Shown here: piece by piece, positions 30,434 through 43,818 of the stretch
Position numbering within the stretch: position 1 is the stretch's first letter
Layout of the letters: each line of letters begins with the position of its first letter
Assembly (NCBI GenBank): GCA_028641055.1
Contig: CM054058.1
Span: 499,055,919 to 499,119,918, forward strand
Direction: 5' to 3'
Source of the DNA: Alopecurus myosuroides
Taxonomy: Eukaryota; Streptophyta; Magnoliopsida; Poales; Poaceae
DNA: 64,000 bases
Translations under genes and position numbers: made by a program
The notes under the pieces: model-generated
What the model saw: the letters and a program-made list of their open reading frames with translations, nothing else
What the model was told of the DNA's origin: nothing
Database searches by the model: none

Positions 30434-33400
30434 TGTCGGACCCCGGACCCAGAGATATACAAACTGTCATGTGCTCCTAGCAATGGACTCACAAGGGCTT
30501 CAGGGTTACCAGCCCGGGCCGCAACAAACAACGGCAGGCAGACCGGATTCATCGGCACGCAGTCCGGATCCCCGGTCTACTACTCCTTGTATCCATGCTA
30601 GTCATAACCAATTATGCATACCCAAGCGTCCACGAGTCGGATGAAACTGAAGGAATGGGACCAAAGTTATACAGAGCTGCTATGTGTCACAATCGAGGGT
30701 TACTGGGGTTACCTCGCCCCAGGCCGAATATCTTCGGCAGGCGGGCTCGGACATGGATCATCGGCTCCACAACCCCTCGACTGCGACAACTATGCAGGCA
30801 TAGCCAAAACTGTATAACAACGGGCTCGAGACCAACAATCGATCAAAGCAGCACTCTAGACATGAAAGTTTTATTAAACATGTGTTACTAGAGTATAGCT
30901 TACGAACAGAGGTCACATGACCCAACATTACATCATACAACGAAAGGCAAATTATGTTGCTAATCAACAAGAACCAAAAAGGCCCTAAGAGGCCGCAACA
31001 TAAGGCGACGTCCCAGCCCTTAGATTCCAGGTTGCTACCTGGGAACCCCAAACTACTCGTCGATGTCCACGTCGAAACACCACCGAACTGAGGAACTCCA
31101 CCTGAACCAAGAGTAAGCAAACTTGAGTACGGGAGGTACTCAACAAGACTTAGTTACCTATATATATATCTGCTATGTTCAGAAAGGGTTTTATGAAGGT
31201 TATTTTGCGTAAAGCAATCTTTGTTTTCCAAATCGAGGGAGAATAGCACGTCTCAAGGAATGTTTTCAAAACAGATGAGAAACTCAACTACTGTAATCAT
31301 CATCTTTTGAATCCACCAACATCATTTCCAAGAAACTCACATGGCTACAAGGATCACCCCTCCCGGCATCTCCGGGGAGGCACCCTTCAGACATTGCCAA
31401 CATCTTTTACACCACTTTCAAGTTATCTATGACCCCGTGACTTTCACCAAGTCGTCCATAACCGTGGACACGGCTTTCCGAAAGATTATCCCTGCAGGGT
31501 GGTACACTTTACCCACACGTACCATCCGACTCTTAACGCCACATGTAAGCTCGTCCATGGAGCGCGGCAGAGGGGTGGCTGGCCACGACCTTTACCTTGT
31601 CGAGCCCTATCCATGAGTCAACCCAAACAGGGCCACCCCCGTCAACAGGGAGGTGGCCACCTCCTGACGGCACCTGTTCAGTGAGTCGGATCAAGATCCT
31701 GTACGTCCATCACTTGTCCCGGTCACGCCCTAAACACCTCCAAAAGGTTTTTGACTCACACGCAGATGGAAATCCCAAACTACGTGACTCACGGATAGAA
31801 CTAAACAAGTTAGTTAGTCGAGCGCGTGTCTGTTAGGCCCCGCGTGTGGTTGCACGCTCAGTCTTGGTTTCCGTGGCGAGACCTTAATCCTAGGGTTGGG
31901 CAAGTACAGGACAAAGAACCACTTCCCAAGTGGCCTCCCGTCCAGCCTTAGTCATGTTAACCACACAATGCTCATCTTCACCACGTCATCATATCATACT
32001 AGGGTATCGTAGCTCTGATTCATCAACCGATGGAGCAGAGGTAAACAAACATGTAAAGCTAAGCGAAGCAGATATGAGGCTCTCGCGGTGCGCACAAGCA
32101 AATCTATGGCGGCTAGGAGTAGTGGATCGGGATATTGAGGCAATGCAGTATATAGGTGAACTATATCTACTAGCATCAAATACTTTGGAATCGAATGCAA
32201 AGTACGAGATCAGATGTTGTTGGAAAACATATATGAGCAGATAAGAGGGTTATGCTTGCCTTGGTTATAAGAAAACCAGATAGAGACTTTAGGAAAAGTG
32301 CTTTACTTGTCGGGTTCAGATCAAGTATTCACCATTGGATTGGTGGTCTTCCCTTCGGAGCCACGTTCTACCGAGAGGGAACAAACACCGAAAAGAAGAA
32401 TAACAATCAACACATGGCATCGATGCAATGCGCAATATGTATGCATGAGAAATTTAACGCACTGAAATAAAGCCCTAAACACGTAGATAGGTTGCTAGGG
32501 TTCGTATGTCAAATATGCAGTTTAACAGAAATTAGCCCGAAATAGACCCCGGTGGGGCACTTCGGACAATTCTGAATGTGAGTACAAGTTAAAGTGCTCA
32601 AATGGGTTTGAAAACATCATAGCTAGATTGCATTTGTCAATTTGAGCAATTTGGTATATAACTTTTAATTTTCTAATTTTATTGAATAAAAACTTATTTT
32701 TCTATTTTTAAATGATTTAAACAACATTAAATAATGTTAAAAAATCAACCTTCTCAAACATGATTGAAAATGACATATTTTGGTAGATAATAATTTTCTG
32801 AACAAAACCATACTTTTACTTTATTTTTCTGAGTAGCAATTTGAATAGTTATTCATTTACAAAATAAACTATTTTCTGGAATTCCTGGAAATATTAAACA
32901 GAGGGGGGTTATGACATTATCATGATGGTCACTGTGACATCACCCTCCTCTGGACCTCACAGCTAACATCAAATTCGATCAAATTCGTCGATGATTCTCA
33001 AATTAAAGGCTATGGGAAGGTGCAGCAGCTTGAGGGGAATGTGTAGGGTGGTGCTGGGTGACCAAATGGTCACTGGAAAAGCTCGCCGGCGTCCATTGGC
33101 GCGGCGGCGGCCGCGGGGCACGTGTACATGGATCGGGAGAGGGATAGGGGGCTAGGAGAGGGCACTGGCGTGCAGAGAAGCTCACCATGAGCATGTCTGG
33201 ACTACCGAGTGGAGAGGCGGGGTCGGGAACGGCCGCATCGAGCACGGCGGCCATCTGCCGGCCGTGGAAACGACGACGCCGAATCGGGCGATTCCGGTCG
33301 TCCCAGCTCCCGTTTTCCTCCTCAAGGAGGTAGAGGAGGACACCACGTGAGGAAGGAGGGCTCGAGGGCGCTTGGAGGGGCCGAACGGCGACGACGACCG

Positions 33401-33956
33401 GCGGTAGAGGGAGCTAGGGTTCGGCCGGGTTCGGGTTCTTCCGCGGAAATACAGAGAGTGAGGGAGGCAGTAGCGAGTGCGGGAGGAGAGGAGGCAATCC
33501 AGACCCTCTCCTCTCTTATCCGTGCGAGTGAGAGAAGCAGGAGTGGCAACTCGACGCGGACGCGTCCTCCACGCAGCTGCTCCTACTGTCAAAGGTTGAA
33601 GAAGACAGATTTGCGCAAAACCCCCTGGCTTCAGGAGAAAATACAAAGAGGTTCTTTCCTTTAAAAACAGCAAGACATTTGAATGTTTGAGAGCCTTTTT
33701 TCAAACAGAAAATTTGGCAAAAATACTTTTGGAAACCTCCAAAAATTTCCAACCTCACCATGTTTGGTTTGGTGAAATTGGAAATATTTTTCAATACAAA
33801 TTTTGAAACCACATTAAGTAGTATTTGTGGTAATTTCTCAAAACCATTTAAATTCACAATTTAAATTGGTTCAACATGGTTAAACTGTTGTTTCATGCAT
33901 GTATGAGATGAACACAACACCACACACCCTAATGTAGCAAAATTTGGGATGTTACA
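30434..33956 (-). repeat. 3' LTR of the LARD (left)
   Basis: It runs from TGTCGGACCCCGG to GGGATGTTACA on the plus strand. From 30983 this copy carries many single-base indels absent from the other three copies of the same LTR in the window. Nothing in it looks coding. Confidence 0.85.
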
Positions 33957-36900
33957 AATCTACCCCCCCTTACAAGAATCTCGTCCCGAGATTCCTGAAG
34001 GAGAAAGAAAGAAGGAACACCGGTTTTGAATGATCTTCTCGAACCTTACGATTCTCTTCTTGCAGAGGTTGTTTTGTAGTACTTGCGAAGATTCTTCAGT
34101 GGCTACACCTTAGGTGAGAGGGAAAACTCTTAGGAATTGATCTTTACAAAGGACCCGAGTATCTCATGGCTAACTCTTGACAGGGGAGGTTCATAAAGAA
34201 CCGTCGAGTTAACAGCATGAAACACATCAAGGTGAACGGAGTGAATAAAAGATGCGTTTCAAGTTTGGGCGGAGGATGGTTCTTGAAAGTATTTAGAATA
34301 TGAGCTTTTCACAAGACTTTAAATCCTTTTGGAAAAAGAAAGGTTGGACACCTTATGACATCAAGGTTTCTTCGAACTAGAATACCAAGATGGGTCTTGG
34401 ATACCAAAACATAATTCCACAGACGAGGGAAAACACGAGAAAACATTGTAATCATGCGTCAGAGAGAATTTGATACAGGATCAGGTTTCACTCTTCAGAG
34501 TGGACACGTAGGATAAAGGAACTTTCATTCGTCAAATTTTGTCGAGACCTTGTCAAGAATCGGGATATTATTTCACGACAGAGGATGAGTAACCAAGATA
34601 AGTTGGAACACCGTAACAAAGAAATAATCCTTGGTCACACCATATGGATGAATAACCAACAAGGATTGAAACACCGGAAGAAAATAGGGAATCTCTTTCC
34701 TAATGTGGGTTATTCGTACCAATACGTTTACCACATGGTTAAGACCCCATGGCTGAAGTAACTGGACAAATTCACACAATGTGTGAGATGAACAGAACTT
34801 CAAGTACAACCAACTTGAGAAAGGAAACTGATCAAAGGCGGTTACAAAACACCACGAGGTGGTTCTCATGATGAACGTTGTTTCCACTGGAAGGAAGGGT
34901 TTGGAGTTTGATACAGAGACATTGGACATATCGACTTCAAAGATATCCTTGAGATTCTAGATACCAATATCCAGCTTACAATAAGCCGTCAATAGGGTTA
35001 TCGAGTGAAAGTTTAACTTTGGGGGGTTGGAGAGAACAGAGAGGAACTTTGTTAGAATGAGCCACACACGAATTATCACGAAGAGTGGTTTGTTCTTACC
35101 GATTCAAACAGATATGACGTAGGCCTTCCGGCTAGGTTTGTCAACCACAACATCAACCATGCCGGATTTTCAAAAGGACCTAAGTCAATACCCTTGAGGA
35201 AACACCAACCATCATTGATGCTTGAGATTCAGCTCTGGTTAGTGGGTTGATAACTGAGACTCAATATGTTTGATCAAAGAGGTTGCAATAGTTCTCAACG
35301 AGATACATATGATGGATTATCAAGATATGGACTACGATGTCAAGCTCGAGAAGATGAGCGAGATTGCAATACTCATGTGTTGGCAACTTGTGAAAGACGG
35401 TTGCACCTACATGGACTACTTGCAAAAGAACACATCAGAGTCCTTGTTGGAAAAGATGGTACAAAGATAACGAAGTTCTTAAACTTCTTCTCTTTCACGA
35501 ACGATCAGCCAGTGGCTTAGTGTGGATACAAAATTCTTCAAATCAATGGAGGTAACGACCTACCATCTCAAGAATAGTCCACACATACATGACCGACTTG
35601 GGATTATTTTCGAGGGAAACAAGGAAACTATACTCAGATCCATGGCGACAACTTTCACCATAAACACATGAACCAGAGTAAGTTACTTCGAACATCTAGA
35701 ACACAAGCTTCGTGATGACACAAAGATGGTTCTCGAAAGTTTCCAACATTAATGCCAATTTTTCAAGATGAACCTCTTGAAACTTGGAGAAAATAGGAAT
35801 GTTATCGATGGCTCGACAACACACTTATCAAAACACTCCAAGGGGAAGGATTCATATGATACATGAACAAGGAAGAATATTGGTCAGCCAGAGGACATGA
35901 AGGTGTACTCGGGCAAAACACCAGGAGTGAGAAACACCATCAAGATAGTCCTCGAATCTAGACTTGATCTGACGATAGCCCAAATCAAATCAAAGGTTAG
36001 GATGATAACATGCCCACTAAGGAGATACTATCCTGCTTCGACACAAGGGAAACTAGACATCCCTTAACGAAGGATCAAGTTAAGAAGAGCTCTTATCTTT
36101 CAACTCTCCAAGTTGTTGTTTTAAGCTCAACCAACTAGTTCAGGGGTATCCAGCAAGGTTTCTTGGAGAAAAGAGTAGTTCAAATTACCCTTTGTTTAGA
36201 CATCACGGTCAGGTTTGTCACGTGATGATACTTCTAGAAAGACAACTAGAATATCACAACCCACCGGTATGTCTCGGAGTTTGAAAGGTGTCTTTCTTTT
36301 CAAAGCAAACCGATATGGTCTACAGAGCTTCGGCATGAACCTAACTCTTTGACCGAGAATGTAAACAGAAATGAACGAATTTGGTAACACGGTCAACTTT
36401 AAGTAGAGACCGGGTAACCAACAGTTCTAAGAAGGATACAGATGTTTCTTAGATTTTCCAAAGCAATAAGGATTGCTAAGAATATCTGATACACACCTCA
36501 ATGCACACCCAACATTCTCGAGCATTCAAGCTTGGAGGAAGGGTGAGTGAAGACGTGTAATAGCAGCACTTCATCAATAAGGCCATGAAAATCAACATAA
36601 CCTCTTGATGCAAAAGAATGTGATACTCGAAGGTAGAACAGAACAGAAGCTAATGGAACTTCTTTAATCTGCGAATTACAAAACTTTGACCTGATTCTAT
36701 AGATGAACGAGGTACTGGAGTTTGTTTCTCCTAACATCCCAAGGTGGAACGTTCTCACGGAACACAAGATCCAATGCATTGGAAGAAGCCAACACGCATA
36801 TGTAACTTGGTTTCCAACAACGGACAAAGTTCGGAAGCATCTACAGAATAGGAACATACTCAGGAGAATTCCTAAGATCATGTTGATGCATAGGGTCATA

Positions 36901-37738
36901 CTCATTTGTAAAACCCATGCTAAAAAGATTGGTATAGCTGAAATAAGAACAAAGATGTGGAATTTATGATGATCACTCTTGTTGTGATCCCTTTTGGTTC
37001 CAAAAGAGTGCCTATGGCTATGGAAGTTGAATTTACCTAGCCATCCTGAGGTAGAAGATGTTCCTCAGGGTCCAAAGAAACAGAACTTGGGTTAAAGGTC
37101 AGCATCCTGTGCTGGTAGCATACACATCACATGATTAAGAAACCACATGATTCAACACACTTCAATCCAGCACATTCCGGGACCTTCGGTTCAAGACCAA
37201 GGGTTAAAAACACAACGAAAGGAGTAACTACTATCTTAGTGCCTTGACGGACACTACGAATAGCAATCACGAAGTATCTTTCCAAGAGGACAGACTTAGC
37301 TCCGGAAGTATTTGAGCAAAAGAGGAAGAATACATTCGAGATGAAAAGGAAATCTCGAGGTTCAGGATTTTGAAACTTAGAACATGTAAGAATGTGGAAT
37401 CCATACAACTTTGAGAGATTATGATGGAAAGGAAATCTCCCAGTTTAATATATAATGAAATATGGAACACACACGACTCTAGAACTTAACACTAGGTCAA
37501 CTTGGGTAAAAGAACGTCATTGCCAAAGAAGGCACCTAGGTTTTGAATGACTAGAAGAGATAGCAAAAACATTTCAAAACAAAACAGATAAGGTGACCCA
37601 GAGTTAGAGCGATACCAGATAAGGAGTAAAAAGAATCCTAAGAAGGTTTTTCACAATCCATTTGGAGTTTCAAAGTAGTTTTCATAAACTCTAGACTCAA
37701 CATCGACCAAGCAGTAAGGTTTTCCTACAGGCAGTCCT
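33957..37738 (-). other. Internal region of the LARD, non-coding
   Basis: Moderately A-rich with no frame longer than 135 codons and no protein motif on either strand. Words such as GGATTGAAACACCGGAAG and ACACCGTAACAAAG recur loosely, suggesting rearranged sequence. Two overlapping plus-strand frames at 35266-35520 encode no recognised domain. Confidence 0.65.
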
Positions 37739-37750
37739 GCTCTGATACCA
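37739..37750 (-). other. Initiator-Met tRNA primer-binding site (LARD)
   Basis: The minus strand reads TGGTATCAGAGC, five bases inside the right LTR. Confidence 0.85.
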
Positions 37751-37755
37751 ACACT

Positions 37756-40700
37756 TGTCGGACCCCGGACCCAGAGATATACAAACTGTCATGTGCTCCT
37801 AGCAATGGACTCACAAGGGCTTCAGGGTTACCAGCCTCGGCCGCAACAAACAACGGCAGGCAGACCGGATTCATCGGCACGCAGTCCGGATCCCCGGTCT
37901 ACTACTCCTTGTATCCATGCTAGTCATAACCAATTATGCATACCCAAGCGTCCACGAGTCGGATGAAACTGAAGGAACGGGACCAAAGTTATACAGAGCT
38001 GCTATGTGTCACAATCGAGGGTTACTGGGGTTACCTCGCCCAGGCCGAATATCTTCGGCAGGCGGGCTCGGACATGGATCATCGGCTCCACAACCCCTCG
38101 ACTGCGACAACTATGCAGGCATAGCCAAAACTGTATAACAACGGGCTCGAGACCAACAATCGATCAAAGCAGCACTCTAGACATGAAAGTTGAATTAAAC
38201 ATGTGTTAATAGAGTATAGCTTACAAACAGAGGTCACATGACCCAACATTACATCATACAACGAAAGGCAAATTATGTTGCTAATCAACAAGAACCAAAA
38301 AGGCCTAAGAGGCCGCAACATAAGGCGACGTCCCAACCCTTAGATTCCAGGTTGCTACCTGGGAACCCCAAACTACTCGTCGATGTCCACGTCGAAACAC
38401 CACCGAACTGAGGAACTCCACCTGAACCAAGAGTAAGCAAACTTGAGTACGGGAGGTACTCAACAAGACTTAGTTAACCTATTATATATCTGCTATGTTC
38501 AGAAAGGGTTTTATGAAGGTTATTTTGCGTAAAGCAATCTTTGTTTTCCAAATCGAGGGAGAATAGCACGTCTCAAGGAATGTTTTCAAAACAGATGAGA
38601 AACTCAACTACTGTAATCATCATCTTTTGAATCCACCAACATCATTTCCTAGAAATTCACATGCTACAAGGATCACCCCTCCCGGCATCTCCGGGGAGGC
38701 ACCCTTCAGACATTGCCAACATCTTTTACGCCACTTTCAAGTTATCTATGACCCCGTGACTTTCACCAAGTCGTCCATAACCGTGGACACGGCTTTCCGA
38801 AAGATTTATCCCTGCAGGGTGGTACACTTTACCCACACGTACCATCCGACTCTTAACGCCACATGTACGCTCGTCCATGGAGCGCGAAAGAGGGTGGCTG
38901 GCCACGACCTTTACCTTGTCGAGCCCTATCCATGAGTCAACCCAAACAGGGCCACCCCGTCAACAGGGAGGTGGCCACCTCCCGACGGCACCTGTTCTGT
39001 GAGTCGGGATCAAGATCCGTGTACGTCCATCACTTGTCCCGGTCACGCCCTGAACACCTCCAAAAGGTTTTTGACTCACACGCAGATGGAAATCCCAAAC
39101 TACGTGACTCACGGATAGAACTAAACAAGTTAGTTAGTCGAGCGCAGTCTGTTAGGCCCCGCGTGTGGTTGCACGCTCAGTCTTGGTTTCCGCGGCGAGA
39201 CCTTAATCCTAGGGTTGGCAAGTACAGGACAAACAACCACTTCCCAAGTGGCCTCCCGTCCAACCCTTAGTCATGTTAACCACACAATGCTCATCTCACC
39301 ACGTCATCATATCATACTAGGTTATCGTAGCTCTGATTCATCAACCGGATGGAGCAGAGGTAAACAAACATGTAAAGCTAAGCGAAGCAGATATGAAGCT
39401 CTGGCGATGCGCACAAGCAAATCTATGGCGGCTAGGAGTAGTGGATCGGGATATTGAGGCAATGCAGTATATAGGTGAAATATATCTACTAGCATCAAAT
39501 ACTTTGGAATCGAATGCAAAGTACGAGATCAGATGTTGTTGGAAAACATATATGAGCAGATAAGAGGTTATGCTTGCCTTGGTTATAAGAAAACCAGATA
39601 GATACTTCAGGAAAAGTGCTTGACTTGTCGGTTAAGATCAAGTATTCACCATTGGATTGGTGGCCTTCTCTTCGGAGCCACGTTCTACCGAGAGGGAACA
39701 AACACCAAAAAGAAGAATAACAATCAACACATGGCATCGATGCAATGCGCAATATGTATGCATGAGAAATTTAACGCACTGAAATAAAGCCCTAAACACG
39801 TAGATAGGGTTGCTAGGGTTCGTATGTCAAATACGCAGTTTAACAGAAATTAGCCCGAAATAGACCCCGGTGGGGCACTTCGGACAATTCTGAATGTGAG
39901 TACAAGTTAAAGTGCTCAAATGGGTTCGAAAACATCATAGCTAGATTGCATTTGTCAATTTGAGCAATTTGGTATATAACTTTTAATTTTCTAATTTTAT
40001 TGAATAAAAACTTATTTTTCGATTTTTAAATGATTTAAACAACATTAAATAATGTTAAAAAATCAACCTTCTCAAACATGATTGAAAATGACATATTTTG
40101 GTAGATAATAATTTTCTGAACAAAACCATATTTTTACTTTATTTTTCTGAGTAGCATTTGAATAGTTATTCAATTTACAAATAAACTATTTTCTGGAATT
40201 CCTGGAAATATTAAACAGAGGGGTTATGACATTATCATGATGTCACTGTGACATCACCCTCCTCTGGACCTCACATCTAACATCAAATTCGATCAAATTC
40301 GTCGATGATTCTCAAATTAAAGGCTATGGGAAGGTGCAGCAGCTTGAGGGGAATGTGTAGGTGGTGCTGGGTGACCAAATGGTCACCGGAAAAGCTCACC
40401 GGCGTCCATGGCGCGGCGGCGGCCGGCGGGGCACGTGTACAGGGAGCTGGAGAGGGATAGGGGGCTAGGAGAGGGCACTGGCGTGCATAGAATCTCACCA
40501 TGAGAATGTATGCACTACCTGAGTGGAGAGGCGGGGTCGGGAACGGCCGCATCGAGCACGGCGGCCATCTGCCGGCCGTGGAAACAACGACGCCGAATCG
40601 GGCGATTCCGGTGGTCCCAGCTCCCGTTTTCTCCTCAAGGAGGTAGAGGAGGACACCACGGTGAGGAAAGAGGGCTCGAGGGTGCTTGTGAGGGGCCGGA

Positions 40701-41278
40701 ACGGCGATGACGACCGGTGGTAGAGGGAACTAGGGTTTCGGCCGGGTTCGGGTTCTTCCGCGGAAATACAGAGAGTGAGGGAGGCAGTAGCGAGTGCGGG
40801 AGGAGAGGAGGCAATCCATACGCCTCTCCTCTCTTATCCGTGCGACTGAGAGAAGCAGGAGGTAGCAACTCGACGCGGACGCGGCATCCACGCAGCTGCT
40901 CCTACTTTCAAAGGTTGAAGAAGACAGATTTGCGCAAAACCCCCTGGCTTCAGGAGAAAATACAAAGAGGTTCTTTCCTATAAAAACAGCAAGACATTTG
41001 AATGTTTGAGAGCCTTTTTGCAAACAGAAAATTTGGCAAAAATACTTTTTGGAAACCTCCCAAAATTTCCAACCTCACCATGTTTTGGTTTTGTGAAATT
41101 GAAATATTTTTCAATACAAATTTTGGAAACCACATTAAGTAGTATTTGTGGCAATTTCTCAAAAACATTTAAATTCACAATTTAAATTGGTCCAACATGG
41201 TTTAAACTGTTGTTTCATGCATGTATGAGATGAACAGAACACCACACACCCTAATGTAGCAAAAATTGGGATGTTACA
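37756..41278 (-). repeat. 5' LTR of the LARD (right)
   Basis: It runs from TGTCGGACCCCGG to TTGGGATGTTACA on the plus strand and is the same length as the left LTR. The plus-strand sequence immediately after it (CTGGG) is the candidate target duplication. Confidence 0.88.
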
Positions 41279-42538
41279 CTGGGCTTGGGTCCTATCGACT
41301 TGGGGAGGTAGTTGAGAGTAGGAGGGGTGCAGAGGCGCAAGGGTGTGGCCTCTGGATACTTATAGCTGAGGGAGAAACATCAAGGGCATATTGGGGAGCT
41401 CGGGTGGATGCCAATTCATGGCATGAGCTAGCCCTAGGGTTTATGGTCTTTTCCATTTGTGAGCACTGGTGTCCTAGGTCAAGACCACGAGTGGGCAAGG
41501 CTTATCCTGGCCCTTGGGTGCAAGTCGGGCAAGTGGCAAGGTCAACTAGGTCAAGGGATGGGCATGCCCATGCCTATCCATGTCATCACCTTCTCACTCC
41601 ATTTTCTTCCTGCCCAAGGCTTCTAGAAGGGATCCAATGCATGCTGGTTCGAGTCTATATGCTAGTCAACAAGTTAGATCAGGCCAAGACTCAAAAAGAG
41701 CAAATAAACATCATGCAAACAATTGTGCAAAAGTGTATCCTTTACTGTTCACTGCAAAAATTCAGAAAATTAAGTCTTAGGACATAGAATTTTTCTAAGT
41801 GTTGAACACAGATCAAAAGTTCAAAAAGTTGAGTTCGTTTTCAGGGTTCAAATGCTTTCCAAAATTTGTTTTCAAAGTATGGACTTGTTACCCATGTTAT
41901 ATACTTTCAGAATCAACTTTTGAAAACAATTTTGAAATAGTTTAAGGCCATGAAAACAATGTGGAAAAAGATATACTTTCTGTTTTTCTCTGTTTCTCAA
42001 AAATTTCCTTTTCTGCCTTAATTTTATACCACAAAAACAACAAGCAAAAGATAATTTTTATTTGTCCAAAAAAAAAACTAAGCTTATGGTTTTGTAAAGA
42101 AATCATAAAATAACAATTTATAGCTTAGTGAAAACAAAGGTATAAAACAGGTACTTGGCTTTATTTTCAGGAATTGTTTTCTATAGAAATCTTAAAAGAA
42201 ATTTTTTATAAATCATTTTGAAAACTTGTTTTCTTGGATCCAACAAAGTTAAAAGTTTGCTTTAAGATGCAAACAAGAATGGTCCAAGCCTTGGATTAAA
42301 AATCCACTCAAGTAATACTAGGAAAACACGAGGGAAAATATATCAGGAAAAATAATGGGAATGTTTTTCAGAAACATTTGATATTGGTTTTATAAAGAAT
42401 CAAAACTTGTGTTGCAAATATGCTTTATATCATAAAAAAATGTTAGTTCAAACAATCATGTTGTTATAAAAAAAATTGTTGGCCCTAATTTTTGTCTTCT
42501 TGAGCACAGTACAAGAATCCAAAAACTGGGGTGTGACA
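41279..42538 (-). repeat. Right part of the split host LTR
   Basis: On the plus strand it ends GGGGTGTGACA at 42538; on the minus strand this is TGTCACACCCC, a common gypsy LTR start. Gene-like GC sequence at 41280-41640 gives way to A/T-rich sequence. Whether it is a solo LTR or part of a full element cannot be seen here. Confidence 0.5.
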
Positions 42539-42980
42539 CAAACCCCAGGAGCGGTACTACCTCGCGGTACCGGTAGAACCACGTGGGCGGTACTACCGCT
42601 ACGGTAAAAATCCATGAGGTTAAATACAGATCTAGGAGAGGGAGTTACCCTTTTTACCTCCACTCTCCCTCATTCATCCCCCACACCGGATCTCGTGTCC
42701 GCAGCTCCTTCTATCCGCCGGGGAAGGTTCTCTCCGGCAATCGAGTGCTCCTCTCACGCCGGAGGAAGCCCGGGGATCACCTCCAACCTCTTCTCCACGA
42801 CGATGAGCTCCGGTAACCCATCCAAGCTCTCTCCCTCGAGTTGAACTTGCGAGATGAAATTGTTTAGGGTTGTAGTGATCTCCTAGTCTAGAAGTGGTTA
42901 GATATGCTTCCTATATGAGTAGACTCCCTAAGAATTATTGGTGCATGTGTTCTCTATTGGAATTGGTCGTCCCTTTGGGT
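42539..42980. other. Unassigned sequence before the gap
   Basis: It contains short inverted words GCGGTACTACC, GCGGTACC and GCGGTACTACCGC (42551-42600), frequent in Triticeae transposons, then GC-rich leader-like sequence to about 42840. No gene is supported; the small frames here run into or close to the gap. Confidence 0.3.
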
Positions 42981-43080
42981 NNNNNNNNNNNNNNNNNNNN
43001 NNNNNNNNNNNNNNNNNNNNNNNNNNNNNNNNNNNNNNNNNNNNNNNNNNNNNNNNNNNNNNNNNNNNNNNNNNNNNNNN
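42981..43080. other. Assembly gap, exactly 100 N
   Basis: A run of 100 N. A round number marks a gap of unknown size placed between contigs, not a measured distance. Confidence 0.98.
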
Positions 43081-43818
43081 AAACATAGGGCATTACATGC
43101 ACGACATGTACTTGAACAACCCCAAGGGTAGGGCAAAAGCGACAAAGTACCTCGAACAAGTGTTGCTCACTAATTATACACACAAGAGGATCACCCTCGT
43201 GCTTTACTTTCCCGAGTAAGTTATATTTCCCATCTTTACATTAGTTTGCGCATATACAATTTTTGAGGATTATATATATGGACTCATGTTTTGCGCAGAA
43301 ACAAATACATCACCCTCATCATGCTCTACCCGAGAGACGCGCACGCAGTATATCTCGACTCCGGGAGTACGATGAAGGAGAAGAACTACTCCCTCATCAA
43401 GTCTGTTCTCAATGATGCTATGGACGGCTACATCAGGGCGGAAGGATACTGCGACAGAATGAAACAAATTCAAGGAAAATATGTGTTCAGACACAAAACT
43501 GAGTTTTCCTGCCCCAAGCAGGCGCCAGGCGGCCATATGGAGGCATGGTACCTCCTCCAACACATGACGGAGATCGTGAAGGACCAACACAGTCTACAAT
43601 ACATGTCTGCTGTGGACAAATGGTCTCAAAGCATCGTTGAATGGTCTGATGCTGAATTCAGACAAAACTTTGGTCGCCTCCAGCGCAAAATCTGCTCCAT
43701 CATCTATAGGGATGTAGTAACCAAGAACTCGTTCTTCCACTGGAACCCCCCACCATCTAACGATGAGTTGTGCCGATGTGTACTGGAGCAGGCTGACGAG
43801 AGACCTTCAACTCGTTAG
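43081..43818 (+). pseudogene. CACTA second gene, 3' part only (second copy)
   Basis: The end of exon 2 (43081-43215), the 83-bp intron and exon 3 (43299-43818) are present; the rest is cut off by the gap. Twelve bases present in the first copy (20467-20478) are missing at 43093/43094, an in-frame loss of four residues, at the very edge of the contig. The Ulp1-like region with the replaced His and Cys is identical. Confidence 0.85.

Larger units (their letters stand above)
30434..41278 (-). mobile_element. LARD-like non-coding LTR retrotransposon
   Basis: Two 3523-bp LTRs (30434-33956, 37756-41278) flank 3.8 kb of non-coding sequence. Minus-strand orientation follows from the initiator-Met primer site next to the right LTR (37739-37750) and a purine tract next to the left LTR (33957-33972; minus strand TAAGGGGGGGTAGATT). 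LTRs start TGTAACATCCC and end GGGTCCGACA. No gag or pol domain is visible, the definition of a large retrotransposon derivative (LARD). A conserved palindromic stub beside the purine tract reads ESRDEIL on the minus strand, as at the 3' end of pol in Tekay-type chromoviruses, hinting at its parent lineage. The LTRs differ by roughly 1-2% by eye, so the insertion is younger than the copia element. Confidence 0.82.
20479..41395. repeat. First copy of the 20.9-kb duplicated block
   Basis: Sequence 20479-41395 recurs at 43094-64000 in the same orientation: offset 22615 up to about 30983, then 22605 from about 35142. Outside that interval I found a single substitution (T at 40820 versus G at 63425). 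The block begins in the CACTA second gene, includes the whole copia element and LARD, and continues past the window in the second copy. Confidence 0.95.

Noticed and set aside
29860..30480. 206-codon plus-strand frame (also at 52475-53095)
   Set aside because: Gly/Arg-rich, crosses the border between the host LTR and the LARD LTR, and has no motif; open by GC content only.
33209..33664. Arg-rich frames in the LARD LTR (also at 55819 and 63128)
   Set aside because: Present at corresponding places in all LTR copies but broken differently by indels; GC-driven openness without a conserved start or domain.
35266..35520. Two overlapping plus-strand frames in the LARD interior
   Set aside because: No recognised domain, antisense to the element, no start context; probably chance.
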